This document shows, piece after piece, positions 26,712 through 35,955 of a stretch of DNA of 64,000 nucleotides. Origin of the DNA: Synechocystis sp. LKSZ1 (lineage in GTDB: Bacteria > Cyanobacteriota > Cyanobacteriia > Cyanobacteriales > Microcystaceae); assembly GCF_040436315.1 (NCBI RefSeq), contig NZ_AP031572.1, positions 2,790,001 to 2,854,000 of the forward strand, given 5' to 3'. Made by a program: the position numbers and the translations under genes. The notes beneath the pieces were generated by a model. That model searched no databases. It saw nothing but the letters and a program-made list of their open reading frames with translations, and was not told where the DNA came from. Each line of letters begins with the position of its first letter. Positions within the stretch are counted from its first letter, which is position 1.

Positions 26712-26946
26712 TTAAAAAATGCAGGCCAACAACTCTGTTTTAGAAGACGGAATAGAGGTTATCGGTGAGATACCAAGGTTACTAACCGTTGCTGAACACG
26801 ACCGTTTTGAATAGGGCCAAGTCTCCCATCTATTCCATTGTTTGAGTTTAATGAGTTATACCACTAATGGAATCACAAGGGCTATTTGGGATGGCAGGGA
26901 TTATTTAGACCTAGAATCTGATTAGGGTTGTTTTGACTATTGCTAG

Positions 26947-26974
26947 AGGAGTTTTGCTAACTCCTTATTTTTTC
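26947..26974 (+). terminator. Intrinsic terminator at the end of the toxin-antitoxin region
   Basis: AGGAGTT (26947-26953), loop TTGCT, AACTCCT (26959-26965), followed by TTATTTTTT. It lies 77 bases upstream of trmFO and separates the accessory region from the housekeeping genes. Confidence 0.8.
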
Positions 26975-27050
26975 TCCAGGCTCAACCCATTAAAATAAAG
27001 GTTCTCACCACAGCCCAACCGAGCCAGCTAATTTGGAGTCCCTAAACCCT

Positions 27051-28424
27051 ATGCCAACGTCTCTTCCCGTTCATGTTATTGGTGGTGGCCTTGCCGGTAC
27101 CGAGGCGGCCTGGCAGATCGCCCAGGCAGGGGTGCCGGTGATTTTGTCGGAAATGCGGCCGGTGCGCCCCAGTCCTGCCCATCACAGTAGCGAATTGGCG
27201 GAACTGGTTTGTAGCAACTCCTTTGGGGCTAAGGAAAGTGACCGAGCGGCGGGCCTGTTGCAAGAAGAATTGCGCCGTCTGGGGTCTGTGATTATCCACA
27301 CCGCTGACCACCATGCAGTCCCTGCCGGCGGGGCCTTGGCCGTGGATCGGGGGGTCTTTAGTCAGGCCCTGACCCTGCAATTGGCCCATCACCCCCTGGT
27401 GGAATTACGCCGAGAGGAGGTTACGAGTATTCCTTCGGAGGGCATTGTCGTTTTGGCCACAGGCCCCTTGACCAGTCCGGCCCTGACGGATTCTCTCCAG
27501 CAACTCACGGGCCTGGATTATCTCAGCTTTTTTGATGCGGCCAGTCCCATTGTGGTCGGGGAATCCATCAATTACGACCTTGCCTTTTTTGCCTCTCGCT
27601 ACGACAAGGGCGAAGCGGCCTATCTGAATTGCCCGCTGAACAAGGAACAATATCTAGCTTTTCGGGAGGCCCTCTGTCAGGCGGAGCAAGCGGAACTCAA
27701 GGACTTTGAACGGGAAACGGCTCAGTTTTTTGAAGGCTGTCTACCCATTGAAGAACTGGCCCGGCGGGGAGAAGATACCATGCGCTACGGGCCCTTAAAA
27801 CCGATTGGCCTGTTTGATAGCCGTCTGGGGGATTTCCGAGATCCTGCGAACCGAGATAAACGCCCCTACGCCGTTGTTCAACTCCGCCAGGAAGATAAGG
27901 CCGGCCAACTCTGGAATATGGTTGGTTTTCAGACCAATTTAAAATGGGGCGAACAAAAGCGAGTCTTTCAGATGATTCCTGGTCTGGAGCAGGCGGAATT
28001 TGTGCGGATGGGGGTGATGCACCGCAATACCTTTATTAATGCCCCGCAACTCCTCAGCCCAACCTTAGCGTTTCAGAAACGCCCCCACCTCCTAGCCGCT
28101 GGTCAGTTAATCGGCACAGAAGGCTACGCGGCGGCCGCGGCCGGGGGCTGGCTGGCTGGGACGAATGCGGCCCGACTGGCCCTGGGCCAAGAACCTTTAA
28201 CCCTACCGGAGACCACCATGATGGGGGCCTTGTTTCACTTTACTAGCTCGGCCTCCCCGAAACATTTTCAACCGATGCCGCCCAATTTTGGAATTCTGCC
28301 GGAATTGCCCCAACGGATTCGCAATAAACGGGAACGCTACGGCCACTATCGCGACCGGGCCTTGGCAGATTTAAGCCAATGGCAACATTCCCATGACCTT
28401 GCGCTCCAGGTTGCTAGAGCTTAG
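27051..28424 (+). CDS. trmFO: Methylenetetrahydrofolate-tRNA-(uracil54-C5)-methyltransferase
   Basis: 457 aa from ATG 27051 (a TTG 18 bases upstream is possible). The FAD-binding motif [13 protein letters not shown] is near the N terminus; the family text [25 protein letters not shown] and the GxAxAAAGG motif ([12 protein letters not shown]) are present, ending with [23 protein letters not shown]. The enzyme makes ribothymidine at position 54 of tRNA using methylene-THF and FADH2. The length is normal. Confidence 0.94.
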   Translation: MPTSLPVHVIGGGLAGTEAAWQIAQAGVPVILSEMRPVRPSPAHHSSELAELVCSNSFGAKESDRAAGLLQEELRRLGSVIIHTADHHAVPAGGALAVDRGVFSQALTLQLAHHPLVELRREEVTSIPSEGIVVLATGPLTSPALTDSLQQLTGLDYLSFFDAASPIVVGESINYDLAFFASRYDKGEAAYLNCPLNKEQYLAFREALCQAEQAELKDFERETAQFFEGCLPIEELARRGEDTMRYGPLKPIGLFDSRLGDFRDPANRDKRPYAVVQLRQEDKAGQLWNMVGFQTNLKWGEQKRVFQMIPGLEQAEFVRMGVMHRNTFINAPQLLSPTLAFQKRPHLLAAGQLIGTEGYAAAAAGGWLAGTNAARLALGQEPLTLPETTMMGALFHFTSSASPKHFQPMPPNFGILPELPQRIRNKRERYGHYRDRALADLSQWQHSHDLALQVARA

Positions 28425-28541
28425 TAGGCATTGCCCACGATAACATGGCAGAAGATGGAGGTCAGGTCGAGATGCGCTAAAGTCATGGTTCAATTCCTAG
28501 GAAACGCCAATTATGGAGTTTATGCGGGATTAGTATTACGT

Positions 28542-29603
28542 CTAGGCCAGAGCTGCCAGGGAAACCTTCGCCGCCACCTGTTGAGCGATGGCCGTCAGGG
28601 CCTGGGCCGATGCGGATTCCGGCAGGGCCATTACCACGGGTAGGCCTTGGTCGCCGCCTTCCCGCAAGGCAATTTCTAGGGGAACTCCTCCGAGGAACGG
28701 CACCCCTAATTCCTGGGCCGTTCTTTCGCCCCCACCGGAGCCAAAGAGGTCATAGCGGCGGTCGGGCAGATCCGGGGGAATAAAGTAACTCATATTTTCC
28801 ACAATGCCCAAAACCTTGACGCCCATTTGTTGGAACATCTTCAGGCCCCGGCGAGCATCCAGCAGGGAAACCGTTTGGGGTGTTGTCACAATCACGGCAC
28901 CGGCCATGGGCACCGCCTGGGTGAGGGTGAGTTGGGCATCACCGGTGCCGGGGGGCATATCCACCACCAAATAATCTAATTCTCCCCAGTTCACTTGATA
29001 AAGAAACTGACGAATAATACCGTTGAGCATGGGCCCCCGCCAGATGACCGGTTGGTCAGGGTCGATTAAAAAGCCCATGGACACCATTTTCACCCCGTAG
29101 TTAAAGGCCGGTTCCAGGATGTCTCCCTGGGCCGTTTGTTGGACTTGAACCGAAGCTTGGGTCAGGCCTAGCATGGTAGGGGCATTCGGGCCGTAGATAT
29201 CAGCATCCAAGAGGCCGACCTTGGCACCGGCCTTGGCCAAGGCCACTGCAATGTTCACCGCCACGGTGCTCTTGCCGACTCCGCCTTTGCCACTAGAGAC
29301 CGCAATAATATTTTTGACTTGATTCACCGATTGACGGTCGGGTAGGGATTTTTGTTGGGGGGTTTCCGCCGTGACCTCAACGTCAACTGTTTCGACCCCT
29401 GGTAATTGCTTGACCGCTTTTTGGCAATCCTCGACGATGAACTCCCGCAGGGGACAGGCTGGGGTGGTCAACACCAGGGTAAAGGAAACCTTGCCATTCT
29501 CCACCTGGACGTTGCGGATCATATTGAGTTCGACCAGGCTTTTTTGCAGTTCCGGGTCTTGGACAGGTCGGAGGACATCAAGAATCGCTTCAGTCGTAAT
29601 CAT
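28542..29603 (-). CDS. Mrp/NBP35-family Fe-S cluster carrier ATPase
   Basis: 353 aa from ATG 29603. The N-terminal MIP18-like domain (ILDVLRPVQDPELQKSLVEL) precedes the P-loop GKGGVGKST near residue 103, DADIYGPNAPTMLG and VDMPPGTGDAQLTL. No CxxC pair for the Nbp35 bridging cluster is obvious in the C-terminal third, though the Mrp/ApbC group often has it. It is expected to load Fe-S clusters onto target proteins. Convergent with trmFO. Confidence 0.88.
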   Translation of the reverse strand: MITTEAILDVLRPVQDPELQKSLVELNMIRNVQVENGKVSFTLVLTTPACPLREFIVEDCQKAVKQLPGVETVDVEVTAETPQQKSLPDRQSVNQVKNIIAVSSGKGGVGKSTVAVNIAVALAKAGAKVGLLDADIYGPNAPTMLGLTQASVQVQQTAQGDILEPAFNYGVKMVSMGFLIDPDQPVIWRGPMLNGIIRQFLYQVNWGELDYLVVDMPPGTGDAQLTLTQAVPMAGAVIVTTPQTVSLLDARRGLKMFQQMGVKVLGIVENMSYFIPPDLPDRRYDLFGSGGGERTAQELGVPFLGGVPLEIALREGGDQGLPVVMALPESASAQALTAIAQQVAAKVSLAALA

Positions 29604-29641
29604 GGTGGTATGAATGGTTCCCAAGGATGGCCCTTCCGATT

Positions 29642-31636
29642 CTACCGGCTTTTGATGCCTGGGGAGAGGTCTGGGCTAATCTCCCATTCTAGGGCCCAGT
29701 GACGAATCAAACGGGCCAGGGCCTTTTGCAAGAGACCTTCCGCAATTTGTTGGCCCATGTGCTGGGAGGTGGGATTGGTCAGGAGTTGGGTCATGACCGG
29801 AATTAACTTCATGGGGTCAAAGCCCGGCGTGGTTTGTAAAATTTGCCAAATGGTTTTGAGATGTTCCCAGGAACTGGGGGCCGGGTTAGAGTTGATGGGG
29901 ATCGGAGGCATTGGTGGGGTTTCCAAGCCTAACTGCTGGCGCAGGTTGAGGGTTAGGTTAGACCAGGTATGACGACCGAAATTATCCAGGGCATTGGTTA
30001 ACTCAATTACCAGCCGGTCGCGCACAAACTGGCCCCGTTCCGAAAAGAGATAGTCACTGACTTGGTTCAAAATCCGGTCGAAATCGTAGTCGGGGGAAGA
30101 ACGGGCATTACGCAGGAGGTTTTCCAGCCGATTCCAGCGAAAACTATCTTCTTTAAACAACAGATCTCGTAGAGAAGCCCGCAGTTCGGGGGATTGGTCG
30201 GTGAGCAGACGCTTGGCCACGTAGGGATAGGCCTTACTGAGGACTTTGAAATTAGGGTCAATGCCAATGGCGATCCCCTCTAACGTCACCATGGAGCGAA
30301 TAATCAGCGCGTAGTAGGCCGGCACTCGAAAGGGAAACTCATACATCATGGCCGACATTTGATCGGTAATGCTCTTGAAGTTTAATTCCGCCACACTGGC
30401 CCCGAGGGCATTGCCAAACACTTGGTTGAGGGCCGGTACGATGGGGGCCAGATCTGTATCCGCTTTGAGGAATTCTAGATTAACGTAGTCCTGAGCCAGG
30501 GCCTCAAAATCGCGATTGACCAGATGCACCACTGCTTGAATTAGGCCGTAACGTTGGTAGGGCTGGATATTGCTCATCATGCCAAAATCCAGATAGGCCA
30601 GGCGGCCATCAGCCATAGCCAAAAGATTCCCCGGATGGGGATCGGCGTGAAAGAAGCCGTGCTCCAGTAACTGCCGCAGGGAACATTGCACCCCGACTTC
30701 CACAAGATGGGTGGCATCAATGCCCTGGGCCTGGATGGCTCGGATATTGGTTAATTTCGTGCCCTCAATCCATTCCATCGTTAGTACCCGCCGCCCGGTG
30801 TACTCCCAATAGATACGAGGGACATAGATTTCCGGCAGTTGACCGTAGAGTTGGGCAAATTTTTCGGCATTACAGCCTTCCTGGAAGTAGTTCATTTCCT
30901 CGAAGATGCGGCTAGCCAGTTCATCGGTAATGGCCACCAGATCGGAACGAACCCGCTTGACCCGTTTTTGTACCCACAGGGCCAGGGAACGCATGATGTA
31001 AATATCAAGGGTGATGCGACGCACTAGGTCGGGACGCTGGACTTTAACGGCGACCTTTTCACCGGTTTTGAGCGTGCCCTTATAAACCTGGCCCAGGGAG
31101 GCGGCGGCAATGGGCCGCTCGGAGAGCTCAGCATAGATCGCTTGGGGCGGTGCCCCCAATTCTTCTTCAATAAACTGGTAGGCGACTTCGTTGGGAAAAG
31201 AAGGGAGTTGGTCCTGGAGCGTGGTGAGTTCCTCTAGATAAACCGGTGGCACCAGATCAGGCCGTGTGGAGAGGGCCTGGCCAATTTTGATATAGGTCGG
31301 GCCTAACTCGGTAAGCAAGCGACGCAAACGAACAGCTTGTTGGCGGGAGTGTTTGGGATTTTTGCCCCGCAGATTATCCCACCAAATCCCCAGGTAAAAC
31401 GCCAAAAAGGGGAAGAAGATATTCAACAAGCGACTCAGGACTTGCCAGGGCCGCCGTCGATAAAAAGCAGTGATTAAGTCTGGGTGATACTGCCAGCTTT
31501 CCGGTACCATATCGCAGACGGGCCCGAGGTCTTCTTGGTGGCCCTGGGGTAAACGGGGCGCCGGGACTTCCTCTACTACTGCTTCCAAAGTGAGGGATTT
31601 TGCATCGGTCGAAGGCGGCAGTAGGGCTGGGGGCAT
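29642..31636 (-). CDS. ABC1/UbiB-family atypical kinase
   Basis: 664 aa. The UbiB motif KIGQALSTRPDLVPP (KxGQ) is at about residue 115, followed by AAASLGQVYKGTLKTGEKVAVKVQRPD (Ala-rich loop and ATP-binding Lys), FHADPHPGN and YLDFGMM. A C-terminal helical, membrane-linked region ends in DLSPGIKSR. Cyanobacterial members affect plastoquinone and tocopherol biology and lipid droplets, but their substrate is not firmly known. Confidence 0.9.
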   Translation of the reverse strand: MPPALLPPSTDAKSLTLEAVVEEVPAPRLPQGHQEDLGPVCDMVPESWQYHPDLITAFYRRRPWQVLSRLLNIFFPFLAFYLGIWWDNLRGKNPKHSRQQAVRLRRLLTELGPTYIKIGQALSTRPDLVPPVYLEELTTLQDQLPSFPNEVAYQFIEEELGAPPQAIYAELSERPIAAASLGQVYKGTLKTGEKVAVKVQRPDLVRRITLDIYIMRSLALWVQKRVKRVRSDLVAITDELASRIFEEMNYFQEGCNAEKFAQLYGQLPEIYVPRIYWEYTGRRVLTMEWIEGTKLTNIRAIQAQGIDATHLVEVGVQCSLRQLLEHGFFHADPHPGNLLAMADGRLAYLDFGMMSNIQPYQRYGLIQAVVHLVNRDFEALAQDYVNLEFLKADTDLAPIVPALNQVFGNALGASVAELNFKSITDQMSAMMYEFPFRVPAYYALIIRSMVTLEGIAIGIDPNFKVLSKAYPYVAKRLLTDQSPELRASLRDLLFKEDSFRWNRLENLLRNARSSPDYDFDRILNQVSDYLFSERGQFVRDRLVIELTNALDNFGRHTWSNLTLNLRQQLGLETPPMPPIPINSNPAPSSWEHLKTIWQILQTTPGFDPMKLIPVMTQLLTNPTSQHMGQQIAEGLLQKALARLIRHWALEWEISPDLSPGIKSR

Positions 31637-31730
31637 AGGTCACTCAGAATGGGGACTGTTTTTGTTAATTATTGTAACAAGAACTGTTGAGCAGTAAGCT
31701 TTAGACAACGTGATCAAGGCTTTCACCACT

Positions 31731-33317
31731 ATGGCCCTCCCCCCCCTACTCCAGTCAGCGATGTTGCTACTACTGGGAGGACTGTTGATGGGCCTGGCCG
31801 TTGCGCCCTGGTCTTGGTTTCTAACCGCTTGGGTCGCCCAGATTCCTCTCTGGCTCTATGCCCGACGACGCAGGAATGACCAACTCCTACTGGGGGCCCT
31901 GGCCTGGGGCGGGGGTTTCTATGGCCTAGTCTTGAGCTGGATTACAGGCATTCATCCCATGACTTGGCTGGGGGTGCCCTGGCTGGCCAGTCTGGGCATT
32001 GCCCTGTTTTGTTGGTTGGCCATTACCCTGTGGGGCGTGGTTCTGGTCTGGTTTTGGCTCCTGGGCCTGGCTTTAGTTGAGCAAAGAATTATTGTTCTCT
32101 CAAGGCCCTGGCAGACTAGCCTTCGGCTCTGCTGGGGAACAGCCCTCTGGTGCGCCCTAGAACACCTCTGGAGCGGCAGTATTCTCTGGTGGAGTCCCCT
32201 AGCCTATACCCAAAGTCCCACGAATCTCTGGCTACTGCAATGGGGCCAACTATCCGGGCCAACAACCCTGACCGCAATTTTGGTCTTGATTAATGGCCTG
32301 GGGGCCGAAATGTTCTGGCGCTATCGTTATTCTGGCCTATCCCGTCTAGGCCTGAGTCAAGGGCTTGGGCTGACGTTTCTGCTCCTGCTGGTTGTTCACG
32401 GTGGCGGCGCTTATCTGGCCCAGCGGCCGCTTTCAGATAAAACCGACGAAGCAATCCAGGTAGGTCTGATCCAAGGCAATATTTCCAACCCGATTAAACT
32501 CACGCCCCAGGGGATACAGCGGGCTCTGGAAGGCTATACCGCAGGCTATCAAAGCTTGGCTAAGAATGGTGCAGCGGTGATTTTAACCCCGGAGGGGGCC
32601 CTGCCCTACTTCTGGGAGGATATTGTTGCCAACGGTCCTTTTTATCAAACTGTCCTACGAACCCACGTTCCGGTTTGGCTTGGGGCCTATGGCCAACAGG
32701 GCCAGCAAAATCAGGACTATACCAATAGCCTTTTTGCCATTGATGGCCAGGGCCGCCTGGTGGGACGCTACGACAAAGTTAAATTAGTTCCCTTGGGAGA
32801 ATATATTCCCCTCCGGACTTGGTTGGGGGGCCTGGTTCAACGTCTCTCCCCTCTCAAGGGCGAATTGGTTCCCGGCTCAGAGGCCCAGGTCTTTCAGACT
32901 CCCTTTGGCCCGGCGGCGGTGAGTATCTGCTATGAATCCGCTTTTCCTGAGCGCTTACGACGACAAATTCAGCAGGGGGCCACCTTCATTCTGTCCAGCG
33001 CCAACAATGCCCACTACAGCGCAGCCATGCCGGCCCAACACCACGCCCTGGATGTCCTACGGGCCATTGAAAATGACCGCTGGCTGGCCCGGGCCACCAA
33101 TACGGGCTATTCTGCAATCATTTCCCCCAGGGGCGAAACCCTTTGGCGCTCCGCGTTAAATCAATACCAACTTCATCAGGCCCCCATTTACCGCCGCACT
33201 ACCCAGACCTTCTACAGCCGCTGGGGCGATTGGCTGACTCCCTGCTTGCTGGGACTGAGTGGGAGCATTACATTCCTGGCTTGGGTCATGACCAAAACAA
33301 ACCCCGGCAGACGTTGA
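31731..33317 (+). CDS. lnt: Apolipoprotein N-acyltransferase
   Basis: 528 aa from ATG 31731 (GTG 31710 is possible). Seven or eight membrane segments fill the first 230 residues, then a nitrilase-type domain with the catalytic triad: Glu in LTPEGALPYFWE, Lys in YDKVKLVPLGEYIP, Cys in SICYESAFPE. The enzyme adds the third acyl chain to lipoproteins, of which two are encoded at 578 and 2308. It follows the UbiB gene divergently, with a short intergenic gap. Confidence 0.9.
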   Translation: MALPPLLQSAMLLLLGGLLMGLAVAPWSWFLTAWVAQIPLWLYARRRRNDQLLLGALAWGGGFYGLVLSWITGIHPMTWLGVPWLASLGIALFCWLAITLWGVVLVWFWLLGLALVEQRIIVLSRPWQTSLRLCWGTALWCALEHLWSGSILWWSPLAYTQSPTNLWLLQWGQLSGPTTLTAILVLINGLGAEMFWRYRYSGLSRLGLSQGLGLTFLLLLVVHGGGAYLAQRPLSDKTDEAIQVGLIQGNISNPIKLTPQGIQRALEGYTAGYQSLAKNGAAVILTPEGALPYFWEDIVANGPFYQTVLRTHVPVWLGAYGQQGQQNQDYTNSLFAIDGQGRLVGRYDKVKLVPLGEYIPLRTWLGGLVQRLSPLKGELVPGSEAQVFQTPFGPAAVSICYESAFPERLRRQIQQGATFILSSANNAHYSAAMPAQHHALDVLRAIENDRWLARATNTGYSAIISPRGETLWRSALNQYQLHQAPIYRRTTQTFYSRWGDWLTPCLLGLSGSITFLAWVMTKTNPGRR

Positions 33318-33422
33318 CCAATCCGCTATAATAGGGAGTCTGTATCCTGGCTTAAATAGTGAGTAACAGGAGGCATTCGCAAAAAAATTACGGAGATCAA
33401 GGGATTAGGACTTAAAACATAC

Positions 33423-34403
33423 ATGGCCAGTCAAACAATTACACCTTCAAAAAACATTGGATTTACCCACGAAGATTTTGCCGCTCTGCTCGATAAATAC
33501 GACTACCATTTCAGCCCTGGAGATGTGGTAGCCGGGACGGTCTTCAGCATGGAGTCGCGGGGGGCCCTGATTGATATTGGTGCCAAGACCGCTGCCTTTA
33601 TTCCCATCCAGGAAATGTCGATTAACCGGGTTGATGACCCCGATGAGGTCCTCCAGCCCAACGAAACCCGAGAATTTTTTATCCTGACCGACGAAAACGA
33701 AGATGGCCAGCTAACCCTCTCCATCCGTCGGATTGAATATATGCGAGCCTGGGAACGGGTTCGTCAGCTCCAGGCCGAAGACGCTACAGTCCGCTCTAAT
33801 GTTTTTGCCACCAACCGTGGGGGGGCCTTAGTCCGGATCGAAGGCCTGCGCGGTTTTATTCCCGGTTCCCACATTAGCGCCCGTGAAGCGAAGGAAGATT
33901 TAGTGGGGGAAGACCTGCCCCTCAAATTCCTAGAGGTGGATGAAGAGCGTAATCGTCTGGTGCTCAGCCATCGTCGGGCCCTGGTAGAACGCAAGATGAA
34001 TGGCCTAGAGGTGGGCCAGGTGGTCATTGGTTCCGTGCGTGGCATCAAACCCTACGGGGCCTTTATTGATATTGGTGGTGTGAGTGGCCTGCTCCACATT
34101 TCTGAAATCTCCCACGACCACATTGATACTCCCCACAGCGTCTTCAATGTCAATGATGAACTGAAAGTGATGATCATTGACCTGGATGCAGAACGGGGCC
34201 GGATTTCCCTGTCCACCAAACAATTAGAACCGGAACCCGGTGCAATGCTGAAAAATCGTGACCTCGTTTACGAGAAAGCCGAAGAAATGGCCGAAAAATA
34301 CCGTCAGAAACTCCTCGCGGAAGCGGAAGGTCGCCCGATAGAAGAAGAAGTTCTTGATATTCCCTCGGCCTTTGAAGACGAAGATTTGGGCGGTGAAAAT
34401 TAA
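33423..34403 (+). CDS. rpsA: 30S ribosomal protein S1
   Basis: 326 aa with three S1 RNA-binding domains at about residues 35-105, 120-185 and 200-270 (GDVVAGTVFSMESRGALIDIG; GLRGFIPGSHIS; GSVRGIKPYGAFIDIGGVSGLLHIS), plus an acidic C terminus. Three-domain S1 is the cyanobacterial and plastid form, against six domains in E. coli. It lies 105 bases after lnt; a good TATAAT at 33327-33332 may be its promoter. Stop at 34403 is followed by a terminator. Confidence 0.95.
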   Translation: MASQTITPSKNIGFTHEDFAALLDKYDYHFSPGDVVAGTVFSMESRGALIDIGAKTAAFIPIQEMSINRVDDPDEVLQPNETREFFILTDENEDGQLTLSIRRIEYMRAWERVRQLQAEDATVRSNVFATNRGGALVRIEGLRGFIPGSHISAREAKEDLVGEDLPLKFLEVDEERNRLVLSHRRALVERKMNGLEVGQVVIGSVRGIKPYGAFIDIGGVSGLLHISEISHDHIDTPHSVFNVNDELKVMIIDLDAERGRISLSTKQLEPEPGAMLKNRDLVYEKAEEMAEKYRQKLLAEAEGRPIEEEVLDIPSAFEDEDLGGEN

Positions 34404-34431
34404 TTATTCCGCCTGAGTTAGAGCCTTGTTG

Positions 34432-34464
34432 CCCCCCAGTTGTCTAGGATAACGGGGGTTTTTT
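34432..34464 (+). terminator. rpsA terminator
   Basis: CCCCC AGTTGTC loop GATAAC GGGGG, followed by six T (34459-34464). The stem includes the 5-bp GC base and the inner GTTGTC/GATAAC pairing. Confidence 0.88.
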
Positions 34465-34474
34465 ATGGCAACTT

Positions 34475-35413
34475 TTAGGAAAGACCGACCGTATAGCCGA
34501 AATTTTGAAGTAGGGGCCGCAGGGTAGCCACGACGGATTGGCCCAGGGCCTCAAGGTCATAGCCGCCTTCCAGGCCAAACAGCAGTCGAGACGTCCGGTT
34601 CCAGAGTTGTTGACTGAAGTAGCCGTAATCCTGGGGCTTGAGGTTCATACTGGCCAGGGGGTCGGCCTGGTTAGCATCGTAACCGGCGCTAACGATCACG
34701 AGATCGGGCTGAAAGCGGTTCAAAAAGGGTAAAACTTGCTGCTCAAAGGCTCGTTGGTATTCGGCTCGCCCACTTCCCGGTGCCAGCGGAATATTGAGAA
34801 TGCGATCGGTGGAATCCTGGGCCCGGCCCGTGCCAGGATAAGCGGGAAATTGGTGTAGGGAACAGTAGGCAACCTGAGCCTGCCCTTTAACCAAGGCTTC
34901 CGTACCGTTACCATGATGGACATCCCAATCCAGAATCATGACCCGATTAATTCCTGGTTGCGTTAAGGCGTAGTGGGCGGCAATGGCCGCATTCCCCAAT
35001 AAACAAAAGCCCATACCCCGGTCTCGCAGGGCGTGATGCCCCGGTGGCCGGGCCAGTACAAAGACCGGCTCTTGCGTTTGCCCAACCAATTCTACCCCAT
35101 CTAGCCAGGCATTTACTGCTAACAAGGCCACTTCAAAACTTCGAGCAGAAACAGGGGTATCGGGGTCAAGATGCTCTCCCCCTCGTTGGGCCAGGGCCGC
35201 CAGCTGGTGTAAATAAGCGGGGCTATGGCATTGCAAAATAGAGGGCCTAGGATCTCGGTCGTTTAGAGGTGTGGGGGTGCGCCAATTTAAATAATTGGCC
35301 TCGGGCATCTGTTGGAGGGCTGCTACGATAGCCGAGAGTCGAGCGGCGGATTCGGGATGAAAAGGCCCCGTCTCATGGTCAAGAAATTCTGGCGAGTAGA
35401 GAATGGTAACCAT
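34475..35413 (-). CDS. Histone-deacetylase-like (acetylpolyamine/acetoin-type) amidohydrolase
   Basis: 312 aa. Family motifs: GPFHPESAARL, RPPGHHALRDRGMGFCLLGNAA, DWDVHHGNGT with zinc ligands, YDANQADPL and GLEGGYDLEAL. Bacterial members deacetylate polyamines or lysine, and the substrate here is not defined. Ends 10 bases after the rpsA terminator on the opposite strand. Confidence 0.88.
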   Translation of the reverse strand: MVTILYSPEFLDHETGPFHPESAARLSAIVAALQQMPEANYLNWRTPTPLNDRDPRPSILQCHSPAYLHQLAALAQRGGEHLDPDTPVSARSFEVALLAVNAWLDGVELVGQTQEPVFVLARPPGHHALRDRGMGFCLLGNAAIAAHYALTQPGINRVMILDWDVHHGNGTEALVKGQAQVAYCSLHQFPAYPGTGRAQDSTDRILNIPLAPGSGRAEYQRAFEQQVLPFLNRFQPDLVIVSAGYDANQADPLASMNLKPQDYGYFSQQLWNRTSRLLFGLEGGYDLEALGQSVVATLRPLLQNFGYTVGLS

Positions 35414-35502
35414 GGCCCGAATACCGTCTAATGGCTAGCTCCATTATCCGAGACCCCTGGCCCTTCTGAACACCCCTTTTCGAGACGAACTGAACCCAGG
35501 CC

Positions 35503-35826
35503 CTAGGACATCTTAGCTAGGGCAGAGATTTTTGAGAGTTTATCTGGTTCCAGACCCTTGAGATCTTCCAGCAATAACCAACCCTCTTTCAGTAAGTTAG
35601 CAAAGACAAAGATTAACACCGGATAGCGACTATCATACTTACCATCCATCTGATGTCGCTTGGCACTCAGATAATCATGAAGTTGCCAGACCTCGTCAAT
35701 GTCTTGAATGGTGGGGGTTTCGTGAGAAATTTTATGAATCAAAGCCTGGGCTTCTCGGTGGTAGGCCGTTTGAATAGCCTGTTGAGCAATCTGTTGTTCT
35801 TCTGTCGTCCAGTTTAGGTTAGTCAC
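35503..35826 (-). CDS. frp: Fluorescence recovery protein (FRP)
   Basis: 107 aa from GTG 35826. The core VWQLHDYLSAKRHQMDGKYD with Trp47, His50, Asp51 and Arg57 equals the active-site residues of Synechocystis FRP (Trp50, His53, Asp54, Arg60), followed by YPVLIFVFANLLKEG. FRP binds active (red) OCP, detaches it from the phycobilisome and speeds its return to the orange form. It lies 130 bases downstream of ocp on the same strand, as in Synechocystis, so a shared transcript is likely. Only a weak ribosome site is seen. Confidence 0.93.
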   Translation of the reverse strand: MTNLNWTTEEQQIAQQAIQTAYHREAQALIHKISHETPTIQDIDEVWQLHDYLSAKRHQMDGKYDSRYPVLIFVFANLLKEGWLLLEDLKGLEPDKLSKISALAKMS

Positions 35827-35955
35827 TTGTCTGCAAAGGGTTTTTTAAAAATGTATAAAACGTATTAACGCCGTTAAGAAACGCACCCTACGCTTTGGGA
35901 GAGCGATAAGATGCGTTCAGTACTCAATACCAAAGTTTAGACGATTTTGAGGATT

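Larger units (their letters stand above)
26224..26765 (+). repeat. Direct repeat copy 2 (5'-truncated RelE/HigA block)
   Basis: Second copy of the 542-bp repeat, starting abruptly with CGATGGGTAATC 19 bases after the hicA stop. The 5' end of the toxin gene is missing, whereas the antitoxin copy is complete. The right end of the match is AGAGGTTATCGG in both copies; beyond this they diverge (MITE in copy 1, other DNA in copy 2). Confidence 0.9.

Noticed and set aside
28431-28643. 70-aa frame after trmFO
   Set aside because: Overlaps the 3' end of the Mrp ATPase gene on the other strand and has no recognisable content.
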